From positions 858,967 to 922,966 of the forward strand of contig NZ_FNXY01000002.1 in NCBI RefSeq assembly GCF_900108855.1: a stretch of DNA of 64,000 nt, in the 5' to 3' direction. Made by a program: the position numbers and the translations under genes. This DNA is from Dyadobacter koreensis. GTDB taxonomy: Bacteria; Bacteroidota; Bacteroidia; Cytophagales; Spirosomataceae. Shown here one piece after another: positions 1 through 9,268 of the stretch. The notes beneath the pieces were generated by a model that saw only the letters and a program-made list of their open reading frames with translations, did not search any database and was not told the origin of the DNA. Within the stretch, counting starts at the first letter, position 1, and every line of letters begins with the position of its first letter.

Positions 1-959
<959 letters not shown>

Positions 960-1022
960 TTAGCGTTTGCGATTAGCCATATGGATTGAAGGAAAGTTTT
1001 TGGAATATGTCCTTTTTTTGAA

Positions 1023-1226
1023 TTAGCCGCCCTGAGTTGCTCTGATCAGGGTTATTTTGTCTTCGGGATGAAGAATACGGACAGGCCATTCAGTCTTTGG
1101 TACGATGGCCTGGTTGATGGCAATGGCAATTCCTTTTTTGGAATCTGCGAACAAAAAGGACAAAAGCTGTTCGACCGAGAAGCTTTCGGGAATTTCTGTA
1201 CGTTGCTGATTAATGCTGATTTCCAT
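1023..1226 (-). CDS. thiS: Sulfur-carrier protein ThiS
   Basis: A 67-residue ubiquitin-fold protein ending in the obligatory C-terminal Gly-Gly (RATQGG). The C-terminal glycine is adenylated and thiocarboxylated to deliver sulfur for the thiazole half of thiamin. Length and the pattern of a short hydrophobic core followed by the GG tail fit ThiS. The ATG lies about 80 bases downstream of the TPP aptamer, and thiC follows, so it is the first gene of a riboswitch-controlled thiamin operon. The usual partners (thiE, thiG, thiH, thiF) are probably beyond the left edge. Confidence 0.9.
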   Translation of the reverse strand: MEISINQQRTEIPESFSVEQLLSFLFADSKKGIAIAINQAIVPKTEWPVRILHPEDKITLIRATQGG

Positions 1227-1304
1227 TCTGAAAAACTGTTTTATGATAAAAACTTCAGGAATGGACCTTGCGAAAGATTCATTAAGATACGTTGGCGGTA
1301 TCTC

Positions 1305-1386
1305 TTACTTTTCCCTATCGGCAGTACTAACTGCATCAGGTTCAAAGGGTATTATCTCAGTCCGCATACGGGACACCCCTAAAGTT
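1305..1386 (-). promoter_or_regulatory. TPP riboswitch (Thi-box)
   Basis: On the minus strand the sequence shows the diagnostic aptamer elements in order: ACTTT (P1, 5' side), GGGGTG, the CTGAGA box followed by ATACCC, then ACCTGATGCAG, TTAGTACTGCCG and AGGGA, closed by AAAGT (P1, 3' side). It sits directly upstream of thiS and thiC in the same orientation, as expected for thiamin pyrophosphate feedback control. Confidence 0.96.
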
Positions 1387-1486
1387 TCCGTAAAGCTATT
1401 GGAAAAAATGGAGTTTCAAAAAAAAAATTACTTTGATCCTGATTTTGGATGATAGGGAAACTGTGAAAGTTTTACTAATTATGAGC

Positions 1487-1494
1487 TAACTTTG
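1487..1494 (+). promoter_or_regulatory. Possible -7 box of the GNAT gene promoter
   Basis: TAACTTTG matches the Bacteroidota -7 consensus TAnnTTTG and lies 39 bases upstream of the ATG at 1534. I see no clear TTG -33 element at the right distance, so the call is weak. Confidence 0.35.
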
Positions 1495-1533
1495 AATTTG
1501 TCCTTTTAACACCTCAAAAAGAATCTGCTTTTA

Positions 1534-2037
1534 ATGGATCTTATCATAAGAAATGCTGCTCCCCGTGATTTACCGGTTATTTTGGAAATAATAAACCACG
1601 CTATTCTTACATCGACTGCCATATATGATTATGAAATCAGGACGCTCGAAGAGCAAACGGCCTGGTTTGAAAAAATGATCGCAGACGGTATGCCTGTTAT
1701 CGTGGCAGAATTTGAAGGAGAAGTAATCGGATATGGATCCTACAATATTTTCCGGCCGAAAATCGGTTATAAATTCAGTGTGGAACATTCGATTTATCTT
1801 AACGAGAAATCCAGAGGAATTGGCGTAGGAGGAAGGCTTTTGGGAAGTTTAATCCAAAGAGCAAAGGAATCAGGACTGCATACTATGATCGCAGGTATTG
1901 ATGCCTCGAACCGGGGAAGCATTGAATTTCACAAAAAATATGGTTTTGTAGAAAAAGGGTATTTGAGGGAGGTAGGCTACAAATTCGACCAATGGTTAGA
2001 CCTCGTCTTCATGCAATTAATCTTAAAAGAGGATTAA
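1534..2037 (+). CDS. GNAT N-acetyltransferase, phosphinothricin acetyltransferase type
   Basis: A 167-residue single-domain GNAT enzyme. It starts IIRNAAPRDLPVILEIINHAI, has the acetyl-CoA pyrophosphate-binding loop around residues 93-104 (EKSRGIGVGGRLL, an R-x-x-G-x-G/A type loop) and the typical later motif ASNRGSIEFHKKYGFVEKG. The layout and length match the Pat/Bar/YncA group, which acetylates amino groups of phosphinothricin, methionine sulfoximine or related amino acids. The physiological substrate is not evident from context: it stands alone between the thiamin genes and a repeat element. ATG choice is supported by the in-frame family N-terminus. Confidence 0.85.
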   Translation: MDLIIRNAAPRDLPVILEIINHAILTSTAIYDYEIRTLEEQTAWFEKMIADGMPVIVAEFEGEVIGYGSYNIFRPKIGYKFSVEHSIYLNEKSRGIGVGGRLLGSLIQRAKESGLHTMIAGIDASNRGSIEFHKKYGFVEKGYLREVGYKFDQWLDLVFMQLILKED

Positions 2038-2040
2038 TTA

Positions 2041-2227
2041 AATTTAGCCCTGAAAGGGTGTAATATCCTAGAATCGGGCATCGCCCGATTGATCCGGAAT
2101 GTGGGAGTTATACAATTCCGAATTCCCACATCCGAATTGTTAATTCCGAATCCAATCGGCCAATCCAATAGGGCGTTGCCCCATCCTAAAATACGACGCC
2201 CTTTCAGGGCTAAAAAGGGCGTCGTAT
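2041..2227. repeat. REP-like composite of nested inverted repeats
   Basis: Non-coding, unusually palindromic interval. TTTAGCCCTGAAAGGGTG (2043-2060) is repeated inverted as ACGCCCTTTCAGGGCTAAA (2196-2214). Inside are AATCGGGC-ATC-GCCCGATT (2072-2090), TGTGGGA against TCCCACA around 2100-2132, several ATTCCGAAT units, and GGGCGTTGCCC. The last part forms its own 11-bp hairpin (2191-2227). This fits the multicopy intergenic REP/MITE-like elements of Cytophagales, but copy number cannot be seen here. Confidence 0.6.
2191..2227. terminator. Strong hairpin at the end of module 1
   Basis: ATACGACGCCC (2191-2201) pairs perfectly with GGGCGTCGTAT (2217-2227), an 11-bp stem with a 15-base loop, four bases beyond the stop codon of the minus-strand transporter gene. 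There is no uridine tract, so it may stabilise or end the transcript rather than being a classic intrinsic terminator. Confidence 0.5.
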
Positions 2228-2230
2228 CAA

Positions 2231-3337
2231 TTAATGTGCTCTACCGGTCTCCACATAAGTCTCCTCGTCACCTGTCGGCTTTCTGTGCCAGTAGGATGCC
2301 AGGATTGATCCGGTGATATTCATTAATGGTCCAAATACCGCAGGTGCTAAACCGACAGTTGCCATTTTTCCCATTTCTTTTGCGATACCCGATGCCAGGC
2401 CTCCATTTTGCATACCCACTTCGATAGCAATGGTACGGCAATCGCGCTCGCTCATTTTGAATAATTTTCCGGAGAAATAACCGAGCGTGTAGCCTAATAA
2501 GTTGTGGATCAATACTAATCCAATCAATGCCGGTCCGATTGTCAGCAAACTGTCTCTTCCTGCAGCGGTAATGATGACAATAATAAATGCAATCCCGGAC
2601 ATCGATACCAGAGGCATGGCATCATCAAGCCATTTCGCTTTTCCGCTGAACAATTTATTGAAAATCAGTCCTGCCCCGATCGGGATAATTACCATTTTAA
2701 CAATATCCCACATCATATGCAGCATGTCAATTTGAATAAATGCACCCGCATAAAGTTTCATTAACATGGGCGTCATTACCGGAGCGAGCATGGTTGAAAT
2801 CGCCGTGATCGTAATTGAAAGTGCAAGGTTTGCTTTTGCCAGATAGGAAATAACATTGGAAGCCATACCATTTGGCGAACATCCGATCAAAATAATTCCG
2901 GCAGCAATTTCAGCAGGGAAACCACTTACACTTGCAAGCGTAAATCCTAAAAGCGGCATGATCAAGAAGTGGCTTACCACGCCAATAAAGACACCGCGCG
3001 GCATTTTTACGACACCCACAAAATCATCAAAACTCATCGAGGTTCCCATCCCAAACATAATAATCTGGATAAGTGGAGTAATTAAAACGGCAAATTTGAA
3101 ACCATTAAATTCCTGGAAATATTGAGGATAATATAAAGCTGTGGTGACAGCAGCGAAAATAATTGTTGTATAAGTAAATCCTTTAAGCGAATCCGAACCT
3201 CTGAAACTGATGGCCAGCGCAAGAAAGAAACCAATAAAAAAAGGACCAGCCTGATCAAGATTTCCTGATACGGCAAGGTAAAGTGCAACGACCAGACACA
3301 AAATAGCAACACCAGACAAGAGCTTATAAATGTTCAT
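2231..3337 (-). CDS. Bile acid:sodium symporter (BASS) family transporter
   Basis: A 368-residue, almost wholly hydrophobic protein. It has an extra N-terminal hydrophobic region before the BASS core. Family signatures are GCSPNGMASNV at 152-162 (the unwound helix of the ion/substrate site) and later EVGMQNGGLASGIAK. BASS proteins are sodium-coupled importers of organic anions; bacterial and plant members carry pyruvate, pantothenate, 2-keto acids or sulfonates. It is the last gene of module 1, 89 bases after the RraA-like gene and in the same orientation. Import of the keto acid made in the periplasm is an attractive role, by inference. A hairpin follows its stop codon. Confidence 0.88.
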   Translation of the reverse strand: MNIYKLLSGVAILCLVVALYLAVSGNLDQAGPFFIGFFLALAISFRGSDSLKGFTYTTIIFAAVTTALYYPQYFQEFNGFKFAVLITPLIQIIMFGMGTSMSFDDFVGVVKMPRGVFIGVVSHFLIMPLLGFTLASVSGFPAEIAAGIILIGCSPNGMASNVISYLAKANLALSITITAISTMLAPVMTPMLMKLYAGAFIQIDMLHMMWDIVKMVIIPIGAGLIFNKLFSGKAKWLDDAMPLVSMSGIAFIIVIITAAGRDSLLTIGPALIGLVLIHNLLGYTLGYFSGKLFKMSERDCRTIAIEVGMQNGGLASGIAKEMGKMATVGLAPAVFGPLMNITGSILASYWHRKPTGDEETYVETGRAH

Positions 3338-3425
3338 AAAATTATGTTAATTATGCAATTTTTAAATGGATGCATTTAAAGGAAGAAAACAGGAGATTAT
3401 TACTTCATATTTTCTTCCTTACGTA

Positions 3426-4355
3426 TTACCAGGTTCTTTTTTTCATGTATTCGTCAAGATCAGAACGTTTCATCGGAATTTCCTTTGGATTTTTATCCAG
3501 CCATTTCAGGAAGTCTTCTTTCAATTTATCCGACCATTGGCTATCGATCTGTCCGGGTGTATATTTTCCCTCTTTAAGCATCAAAATTCCGAACTTATCT
3601 CTTAAGGCAATAAATTCAGCCGTTATAACCACTTTTTCAGCTAAATGTGCAGGAATAAAAATAACTCCCTCTCTTTTAGCCAAAACAAGATCGCCTGGAA
3701 GAACAATCGCGCGACCAATACGGATCGGCGTATTTAATCCGGTCAATACAACATCTTTCAAGTAGGAGGGGTCCCATTCACGTACAAAAGCATTAAATCC
3801 TTCTATTTTTGATAAACCTTCAAGATCTCTGGAAGATGCATCGAAGATTACCCCATTACCTGTTTTTGCAAAAATTGAATTACCAAGGTTATCGCCGATC
3901 AGTGTTCCCTGGGCAATTTTCCCAAACCCATCAGCGACGTAAACATCACCTTTGGAAAGCTGGTCGATTGGCCAGGAATTAGTATTCCCAATGCGACCAT
4001 TTTTTGCGCCACGTTCTTTAATACTTTTCTCGACATCCGGGCGTGATGGCATAAACTGAGCTGTAAGTGCGCGGCCGGCAACCGGCACATCCTGATGTAT
4101 CATTTTCCAGTTTCCATCAAACTGGCAGTTATATCCTTCGTTTTGCAGAACAACCCAGGCCTCTTCGATCGCTATTTCTTTGACCCGGCGGATTAGGTCA
4201 TCAGAAACCTTTGGCCGGCCGTCCGGGAATCTTTCACCTTTCCATTCTGAGGTTAAGAAAATAAGTTCTTCTTTGGAAATCGTTTGTGCCTGAGACTGGC
4301 CGGAAAAACTTAGGCTAAATAAAAGCGCTGCGGCAACGATGTATTTAAATTTCAT
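3426..4355 (-). CDS. Exported RraA-like (HMG/CHA aldolase fold) protein
   Basis: A 309-residue protein with a Sec signal peptide (hydrophobic 4-18, cleavage near SQAQ-T) ahead of an RraA-like domain. The family signature is present: GDNLGNSIFAKTGNGVIFD at 154-172 followed by SSRD, whose Arg176-Asp177 correspond to the metal/oxaloacetate-binding RD pair of 4-hydroxy-4-methyl-2-oxoglutarate aldolases. That RD pair favours an aldolase or decarboxylase over the RNase E inhibitor role of true RraA. About 80 extra N-terminal and a long C-terminal extension are unlike the 160-residue E. coli protein. Its place between the amidohydrolase and a BASS transporter suggests periplasmic cleavage of a 2-oxo acid, by inference. 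Confidence 0.82.
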   Translation of the reverse strand: MKFKYIVAAALLFSLSFSGQSQAQTISKEELIFLTSEWKGERFPDGRPKVSDDLIRRVKEIAIEEAWVVLQNEGYNCQFDGNWKMIHQDVPVAGRALTAQFMPSRPDVEKSIKERGAKNGRIGNTNSWPIDQLSKGDVYVADGFGKIAQGTLIGDNLGNSIFAKTGNGVIFDASSRDLEGLSKIEGFNAFVREWDPSYLKDVVLTGLNTPIRIGRAIVLPGDLVLAKREGVIFIPAHLAEKVVITAEFIALRDKFGILMLKEGKYTPGQIDSQWSDKLKEDFLKWLDKNPKEIPMKRSDLDEYMKKRTW

Positions 4356-4475
4356 GAAATTTATTCAAATTTACTGAGGGCTGATATACTGAATTTGGAT
4401 CGTTTGCCAGGTAGTAGCGCGGCAAACAATCCAAATATTATAAGTCAAAAACCCCCCTGATTTACTAAAATCTAT

Positions 4476-5753
4476 TTAATTTCTTTTGGTAACAACAAGC
4501 GGAGATATAATCCCATTTAAATCATAAACTACTTTTCCGGCACGGATTGTCAACTCACATTCAAGTTTTTCTTTTCCCGTAATTTTTGTTCCGGTATAGT
4601 CAACGAACCCAAAAACACCGGTGTCGTTCATTGTGAAATTACCTTTCAAAACGCGTAAAACAGCGACGTCAGCAAGTCCGCCTACGGTCAGGCTGCCCAG
4701 TTCTTCTCTGTGAATTGCCTGAGCCGGTGCCCATGTGCTGGCTTTGATCACACTTTGAAGATCCATACCCATGGCCAAAAATTTGGACATCACATTCAGC
4801 ATATCCTTCATCGCTGCGTTCATACTTCCGGTATGGATATCGGTGCTAATTGTATTTGGATAAAATCCGCTTTTAACTGCCGGGATTGCCTGAGAAAATG
4901 CAAAACTGATACCGCCGTAACCAACGTCAAATAAAATCCCCTTTTTACGTGCTTCGTAAACAAATGGTTTTACTTTACCGGTTTTAACATCCAGTATTGG
5001 CTCACGGCTCGATAATTGGCCAAAACAATGCGTGAAGATATCACCCGGACGCAGATGCTGCATGAATAATTCCTCGATAGAAAGTACAGGAGTACTTCCT
5101 CCAAAGTCAATCATAACAGGAATATTGGCAAGTTTTCCTGCTTCAACGGCCTTATCAGTTGGCGTCCAGTCATGACCGTTGAAGTGAGCCAGCTTTACGC
5201 CGACAATATAGTCAGGGTTTTCTTTGGCGACACGTGCAGTATTTACCGGGTCCATATCAGCGATATTCTGCTCGAAAGTCCCGCCGCGCATCCCTTCACC
5301 AACAATGTTCAGAAATGACAAAACACGGGTTTTAGAAATATCAATAGTCTGTCTTTTGAAATCGGGAAAGGACTTCCAGCCCGCACAGCCTGCATCTACT
5401 ACTGTTGTTACACCAGTGCGAAAAGTAAAACCATCCGGTGGAAGCGCGTTTGGTCCGTTGCTGTAAGTCTGGTCCATTTTAGTGCCGAAAAAATTATGCG
5501 AGTGCATATCGATCAGGCCCGGTGTCACATACATTCCCTTAGCGTCCACGACCTGCACAGCAAGTTTGGGATCAATGTTTTTTGCAACACTTTTAACAGT
5601 ATCCCCGTTAAGCGCCACATCCATGATCCCGTTAATATTGTTTTTAGGATCAATTACATGTCCTCCTTTAATGAGTATGCTGTATTTCTGAGCATTTGCG
5701 GAAATGCAGCAGCAACCAGCCAAAAGGCAAATTGATAAGATTATTCTTTTCAT
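4476..5753 (-). CDS. Exported amidohydrolase/deacetylase (module 1)
   Basis: 425 residues with a signal peptide ending near ISANA-QK. It is an amidohydrolase-superfamily TIM barrel: IDMHSH (His84, His86), the likely carboxylated Lys187 in GVKLAH, His242 in FTHCFG and Asp305 in STDIHTG form the binuclear metal site. Full domain order, including the N-terminal beta-sandwich strand LIKGGHVIDPKNN, fits the EF_0837/Atu3266 group. These enzymes remove acetyl groups from acylated hydroxy or amino acids and are found next to SelA-like enzymes. Here the same pairing occurs: the SelA-like gene ends 111 bases upstream. A second copy lies at 19941-21191. Predicted role: periplasmic N- or O-deacylation. 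Confidence 0.88.
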   Translation of the reverse strand: MKRIILSICLLAGCCCISANAQKYSILIKGGHVIDPKNNINGIMDVALNGDTVKSVAKNIDPKLAVQVVDAKGMYVTPGLIDMHSHNFFGTKMDQTYSNGPNALPPDGFTFRTGVTTVVDAGCAGWKSFPDFKRQTIDISKTRVLSFLNIVGEGMRGGTFEQNIADMDPVNTARVAKENPDYIVGVKLAHFNGHDWTPTDKAVEAGKLANIPVMIDFGGSTPVLSIEELFMQHLRPGDIFTHCFGQLSSREPILDVKTGKVKPFVYEARKKGILFDVGYGGISFAFSQAIPAVKSGFYPNTISTDIHTGSMNAAMKDMLNVMSKFLAMGMDLQSVIKASTWAPAQAIHREELGSLTVGGLADVAVLRVLKGNFTMNDTGVFGFVDYTGTKITGKEKLECELTIRAGKVVYDLNGIISPLVVTKRN

Positions 5754-5757
5754 TTGT

Positions 5758-5774
5758 TAAGGATTTAGGAATAG
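5758..5774 (-). promoter_or_regulatory. Recurrent leader motif TTCCTAAATCC
   Basis: Minus-strand TATTCCTAAATCCTTAA lies just upstream of the amidohydrolase ATG. Close copies occur before the genes starting at 17514, 19272, 21191 and 31729, and a variant before 30972. Function unknown; it could be a leader or translation-initiation element. Confidence 0.4.
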
Positions 5775-5864
5775 TTATTTACATCTGCAATTCTTTTCAA
5801 AATCGCCTTAGGCGTTAAACTTTCAGAAGGTATTAATTTCTATATTTTGATAATTCATTACAGC

Positions 5865-7106
5865 TCAGGATACTTTTGAAAGTTCTTCCTTTAATCTTGC
5901 AGCGACGATTTTGTCCTGCCCGGGTTTTAACATCCACGCCGTCACATTGACAGCATCTTTGCCTCCGCCGCCCACTTCGATCGAAGGATTTCCTTTTCTC
6001 ATGGCTTCCATTAAATCTTTTCCTTCAAGTTTTGTTTTGCTTACATCCCAGCTGATCTTCAAAGTAGGCGTATGATTTCCCAGCGGATTGACCGTCACCT
6101 TTGTTGAAATCCCCGGAATGGATTTTACAGTATTTTCGATCAGGGCAATGCTCGTTTCCCAACCTCTCCAGAGCTTGTCATAGTCCTGATTGATAAATTT
6201 TTCCAACGCCACATACATTCCCAAAATTTCTTCTTTGTTCACCTTCATACCACGTCCGATGTTGAATCCACGGGGCGGCATGTGCTGACGCGCAGCAGCG
6301 ATAATTTCTTTTTTACCCATAAGTAAACCAGCACTTTGCGGTCCTCTCATGGCTTTGCCGCCAGACACTACTACAAAGCTGAAACCCATGTCGTTAAACT
6401 TCCACAAGTTTTCAACCGGAGGGACGTCGGCAGCGATATCTATTGAAGTTGGAATGCCATGTTTTTTACCGATTGCAACCCATTCTTCATGCATAATTTT
6501 TCCCTGATCCGACTGGATATGGAGAAAGTGCATCAAAGCTGTTCTTTCGTTAATCGCCTTTTCAAGTTCTTCAACGGTTTCGACCATGATCATTTTACAG
6601 CCGGTATTGGTCAAAGCGTGGTTGTAAACAATATCATGACCTTTCTGGCAGATCACTTCCGACTTCATGCCGGTATATTCCAGATGCGGTAATTGTTCTA
6701 CTTTTTTAAGATCCATTCCGGTCAAAATTCCTGCAAGCCCCAAGGTCATTCCGGAAAAAGCACCGGAAGTAACAACGGCTGCTTCGGAGTGAACAAGTTT
6801 TGCAATTTTCTCGCCGACCTTGTCCTGTAATTCGTCAAGCATACAGAATTCTTTCGATGCATAATTGATCGTTTCAAGAACTTCATCCTGCATTAAGGAA
6901 CCGGTCATATAGGTGAGCGTTCCGGCAGCATTGATAAAGGTGCGGACGCCCAATTCTTTAAATAAATCTCTTGGTGCGGGCACTTTCGGTCCTGTCGCGG
7001 CCAGGGCCGATTGAAAAGGAATCGCTCCTCCAGCCAGGCCACTTAAAAGCGGAACGGTAGAAAGGCGTTTGATGAGTTTTCTTCTGCTAAGCATGATTTG
7101 CGGCAC
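5865..7106 (-). CDS. SelA-like PLP enzyme with twin-arginine signal (module 1)
   Basis: 413 residues. The N-terminus SRRKLIKRL followed by a hydrophobic stretch and an ALA-A site is a good Tat signal, suitable for export of a folded, cofactor-loaded protein. The remainder is a fold-type I PLP enzyme of the SelA-like/D-glucosaminate-6-phosphate ammonia-lyase group: FINAAGTLTYMTGSLM near 58-72, DIAADVPP at 223-230 (PLP-binding Asp) and SGGKAMRGPQSAG with the Schiff-base Lys251. Known relatives eliminate ammonia from 2-amino-sugar acids to give 2-keto-3-deoxy acids. It cannot be selenocysteine synthase in practice, since it is exported and linked to catabolic genes. An alternative ATG five codons in (MLSRRK) also keeps the Tat motif. 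Confidence 0.85.
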   Translation of the reverse strand: MPQIMLSRRKLIKRLSTVPLLSGLAGGAIPFQSALAATGPKVPAPRDLFKELGVRTFINAAGTLTYMTGSLMQDEVLETINYASKEFCMLDELQDKVGEKIAKLVHSEAAVVTSGAFSGMTLGLAGILTGMDLKKVEQLPHLEYTGMKSEVICQKGHDIVYNHALTNTGCKMIMVETVEELEKAINERTALMHFLHIQSDQGKIMHEEWVAIGKKHGIPTSIDIAADVPPVENLWKFNDMGFSFVVVSGGKAMRGPQSAGLLMGKKEIIAAARQHMPPRGFNIGRGMKVNKEEILGMYVALEKFINQDYDKLWRGWETSIALIENTVKSIPGISTKVTVNPLGNHTPTLKISWDVSKTKLEGKDLMEAMRKGNPSIEVGGGGKDAVNVTAWMLKPGQDKIVAARLKEELSKVS

Positions 7107-7180
7107 TGAATGGTTAGGGATAGAAATAAAAATATCACTGAGTGACCGGGGAGATCATCTCAGTGATATGTGATTTTTTG

Positions 7181-7645
7181 CTAGATATAAGCGATGCAGT
7201 CGATTTCTACAAGCGAGTTTCCTGGTACGCCGCCATAAACGGCAACCGTTGTGCGAACCGGCGGTTTGTCGCCAAAACGACCTTTGTAAGCCTCATTCAT
7301 AGCCTTGTAATCGTTAAGATCATGAAGGAATACGCTGCATTTTAAAACTTTCTTCATCGAAGATCCTGCGGCAATTAATTCTTTTTCCAATTCGTCCAGA
7401 ACATGCTTTGTATGTGCTTTAATGTCTCCCTCAAAGTGGGCTCCTTTACCAGCAATAAAAACCATATTATTGAATTTCGTATGCCCTGAAAACAGCGGTA
7501 CATCCTGGTGGTTCACAACATTTCCAACTTCCTTTTCAGGTGCTGCCTCTAAAGCTTTTGCTTGGGAAGATGCAATGCCAAGACCTGTTACACCAGCTAC
7601 CGAGGCGAATAATTTTTTGAGGATTGATCTGCGTTCTGTTTTCAT
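7181..7645 (-). CDS. Tat-exported RidA-family enamine/imine deaminase (module 1)
   Basis: 154 residues from the ATG at 7645; the longer reading frame would need a TTG and adds nothing conserved. MKTERRSILKKLF is a twin-arginine signal followed by a hydrophobic stretch and an alanine-rich cleavage region. The RidA domain (about 48-154) keeps the catalytic Arg131 (PPVRTTV) and Glu148 (VEIDCIA). RidA enzymes hydrolyse reactive enamine/imine intermediates released by PLP-dependent eliminations. It is placed directly before the SelA-like gene, so it probably resolves that enzyme's product in the periplasm. The mature domain differs from the copy at 15086-15544 at only three of 107 positions. Confidence 0.88.
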   Translation of the reverse strand: MKTERRSILKKLFASVAGVTGLGIASSQAKALEAAPEKEVGNVVNHQDVPLFSGHTKFNNMVFIAGKGAHFEGDIKAHTKHVLDELEKELIAAGSSMKKVLKCSVFLHDLNDYKAMNEAYKGRFGDKPPVRTTVAVYGGVPGNSLVEIDCIAYI

Positions 7646-7684
7646 ACGGCTATTATTAATTGAAAAAAAAAGAATTTGCGGCAA

Positions 7685-9247
7685 TTATTTATCCCACCAA
7701 ACAATGCTTGACAGGCTGTTTGTACCACCTTGTCTTGTTCTTGCCTGGATGAAGTTGGCTTCGTTGTAAATACCCTCTGAATCAGGAATCTGGAATCTTG
7801 TCGGGATTTTTCCGCCTGTCAGGTTTCCTGGATAGTTAGTTGGTGTCAGTTTAGGATATCCTGTACGTCTCCAGTTCGAGAAGATTTCGTATTCATCTTC
7901 AAGGAACAAAGCCACCCATTTCTGAGTTGAAATTTGTTCGATCTGTTCTTCAACAGTTCCGGAAGTTTTGTAAGGATTTGCAGCGATGTAAGCATTGATT
8001 TTAGCATCAGAGATTACACCGGCAGTTCCGAATAGTGTCCATTGTTTCATACCCGCAGTAACGGCGCTTTTGTATTCAGCCTCCGCAGTTGTTGCTGTAT
8101 ACCATCCTCTTACCGCAGCTTCCGCTAAAAGCAAGTGTGTTTCAGCTGTTGTGAAAACCAATAGTGGAGCATTGTATTTCAGGATCGTGTTTGGATTTGG
8201 CTCTGAGTAAGAATCAAAATCAGGAGGCAACGAGTTGAATGCAGCATTCGGCATACCTTTTTGCAAAGCCGTGGCAGTATCTGCAACGTAAGCAGAAGCA
8301 GAAGTTGGTTTTACCCAAACCACGGAAATCACATTTAAACGCGGATCTTTTGTTGTTTTCAAATGATCGATCAACGTTTTAGCAAATTTTCCGCCTTCCA
8401 CATTATCTCCGCCCGGCGAAACGTAATCAGTTCCCATCAGACCGCTTGAAATAAAGTTTCTGCTCGCAGTTACTGACCCGTCTACATAAGCGATCGTTGC
8501 AATGTCAGTGTCACTTGTGATTACACCGCCGGCAATTGCTTTCTGAACCCAGGTTTTTGCCATTGTGGCATCTACCTGCGTCAGGCGCATACCCAGACGC
8601 AACATCAGAGAATAACCGAATTTTTTCCATTTTGCAATGTCACCTCCGTAAATCAAATCGGAAGTGCCGAAAGTTGCCTGAGCCGGATCAAAAGCGCCGA
8701 TCGCCTGTTCAAGTTCTTTCAGCATATCTGCATAAATCGCAGATTGTTCGTCGTATTTAGGCGTGTAGTTTTTGTCTGTAAGTGCCTTTCCTGCTTCGCT
8801 GTAAGGAACATCACCATACAAATCCGTCAATCTGTGGTACAGATATGCTTTCCATATACGAGCAACAGAAAGCTTGTTGACATCAGCCGGTACGGTCTTT
8901 ACTGCTTCAATTACCTGCTCGATGTCAATAACAGCGCCAGCCGTAGCAGGATCACCACCATAAAGCGCCCAGCTTCCTGTCGAGTAAGAAAAGTTAAAAT
9001 ACTTGTCGCCAGCACCAGGAACTTCTTTGTAAGTAGCAAAATGCTGCATGGATCCACCGATGGTCAAATAAGCCGCGCCTGTATAATTGTTGCTTACAGT
9101 TGTTAATTGTGCTCTCGTAAAAAGGAAACCCGGTACTACCGAAGTGGAAGCGTTTGGGTTTACGTTCATTTCTTCAAACCCGTTGTCACAAGAGGCAAAG
9201 AGCAGGGCCACCGGGGCCAGATATAATAATCTTAAAAGCTTTTTCAT
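7685..9247 (-). CDS. SusD/RagB-like outer-membrane lipoprotein (module 1)
   Basis: 520 residues from the ATG at 9247; the frame also offers a GTG two codons earlier. Signal peptidase II site LLFASC at residue 20 followed by DNGFEEMNVNPN, which is the usual start of SusD-like_2 proteins. SusD proteins sit on the cell surface and cap the SusC channel, capturing the ligand. Characteristic pieces include RIWKAYLYHRLTDLYGDVPY and the C-terminal WVALFLEDEYEIFSNWRRTG. It follows susC by 21 bases, so the two are co-translated. The ligand cannot be read from the sequence; the linked enzymes point to an amino-sugar acid or acylated amino compound. Confidence 0.95.
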   Translation of the reverse strand: MKKLLRLLYLAPVALLFASCDNGFEEMNVNPNASTSVVPGFLFTRAQLTTVSNNYTGAAYLTIGGSMQHFATYKEVPGAGDKYFNFSYSTGSWALYGGDPATAGAVIDIEQVIEAVKTVPADVNKLSVARIWKAYLYHRLTDLYGDVPYSEAGKALTDKNYTPKYDEQSAIYADMLKELEQAIGAFDPAQATFGTSDLIYGGDIAKWKKFGYSLMLRLGMRLTQVDATMAKTWVQKAIAGGVITSDTDIATIAYVDGSVTASRNFISSGLMGTDYVSPGGDNVEGGKFAKTLIDHLKTTKDPRLNVISVVWVKPTSASAYVADTATALQKGMPNAAFNSLPPDFDSYSEPNPNTILKYNAPLLVFTTAETHLLLAEAAVRGWYTATTAEAEYKSAVTAGMKQWTLFGTAGVISDAKINAYIAANPYKTSGTVEEQIEQISTQKWVALFLEDEYEIFSNWRRTGYPKLTPTNYPGNLTGGKIPTRFQIPDSEGIYNEANFIQARTRQGGTNSLSSIVWWDK

Positions 9248-9268
9248 ATTCACTAAAATTTTTAATGA

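Noticed and set aside
1213..1452. Plus-strand frame of 79 residues over the thiamin leader
   Set aside because: It lies on the TPP riboswitch and its flanks; the aptamer on the other strand explains the sequence fully.
2089..2316. Plus-strand frame of 75 residues
   Set aside because: It is read from the palindromic repeat element and the end of the transporter gene; composition is repeat-derived.
5865..7106. True selenocysteine synthase (SelA)
   Set aside because: Export signal, catabolic neighbours and a paralog argue against tRNA-Sec chemistry; no sel genes nearby.
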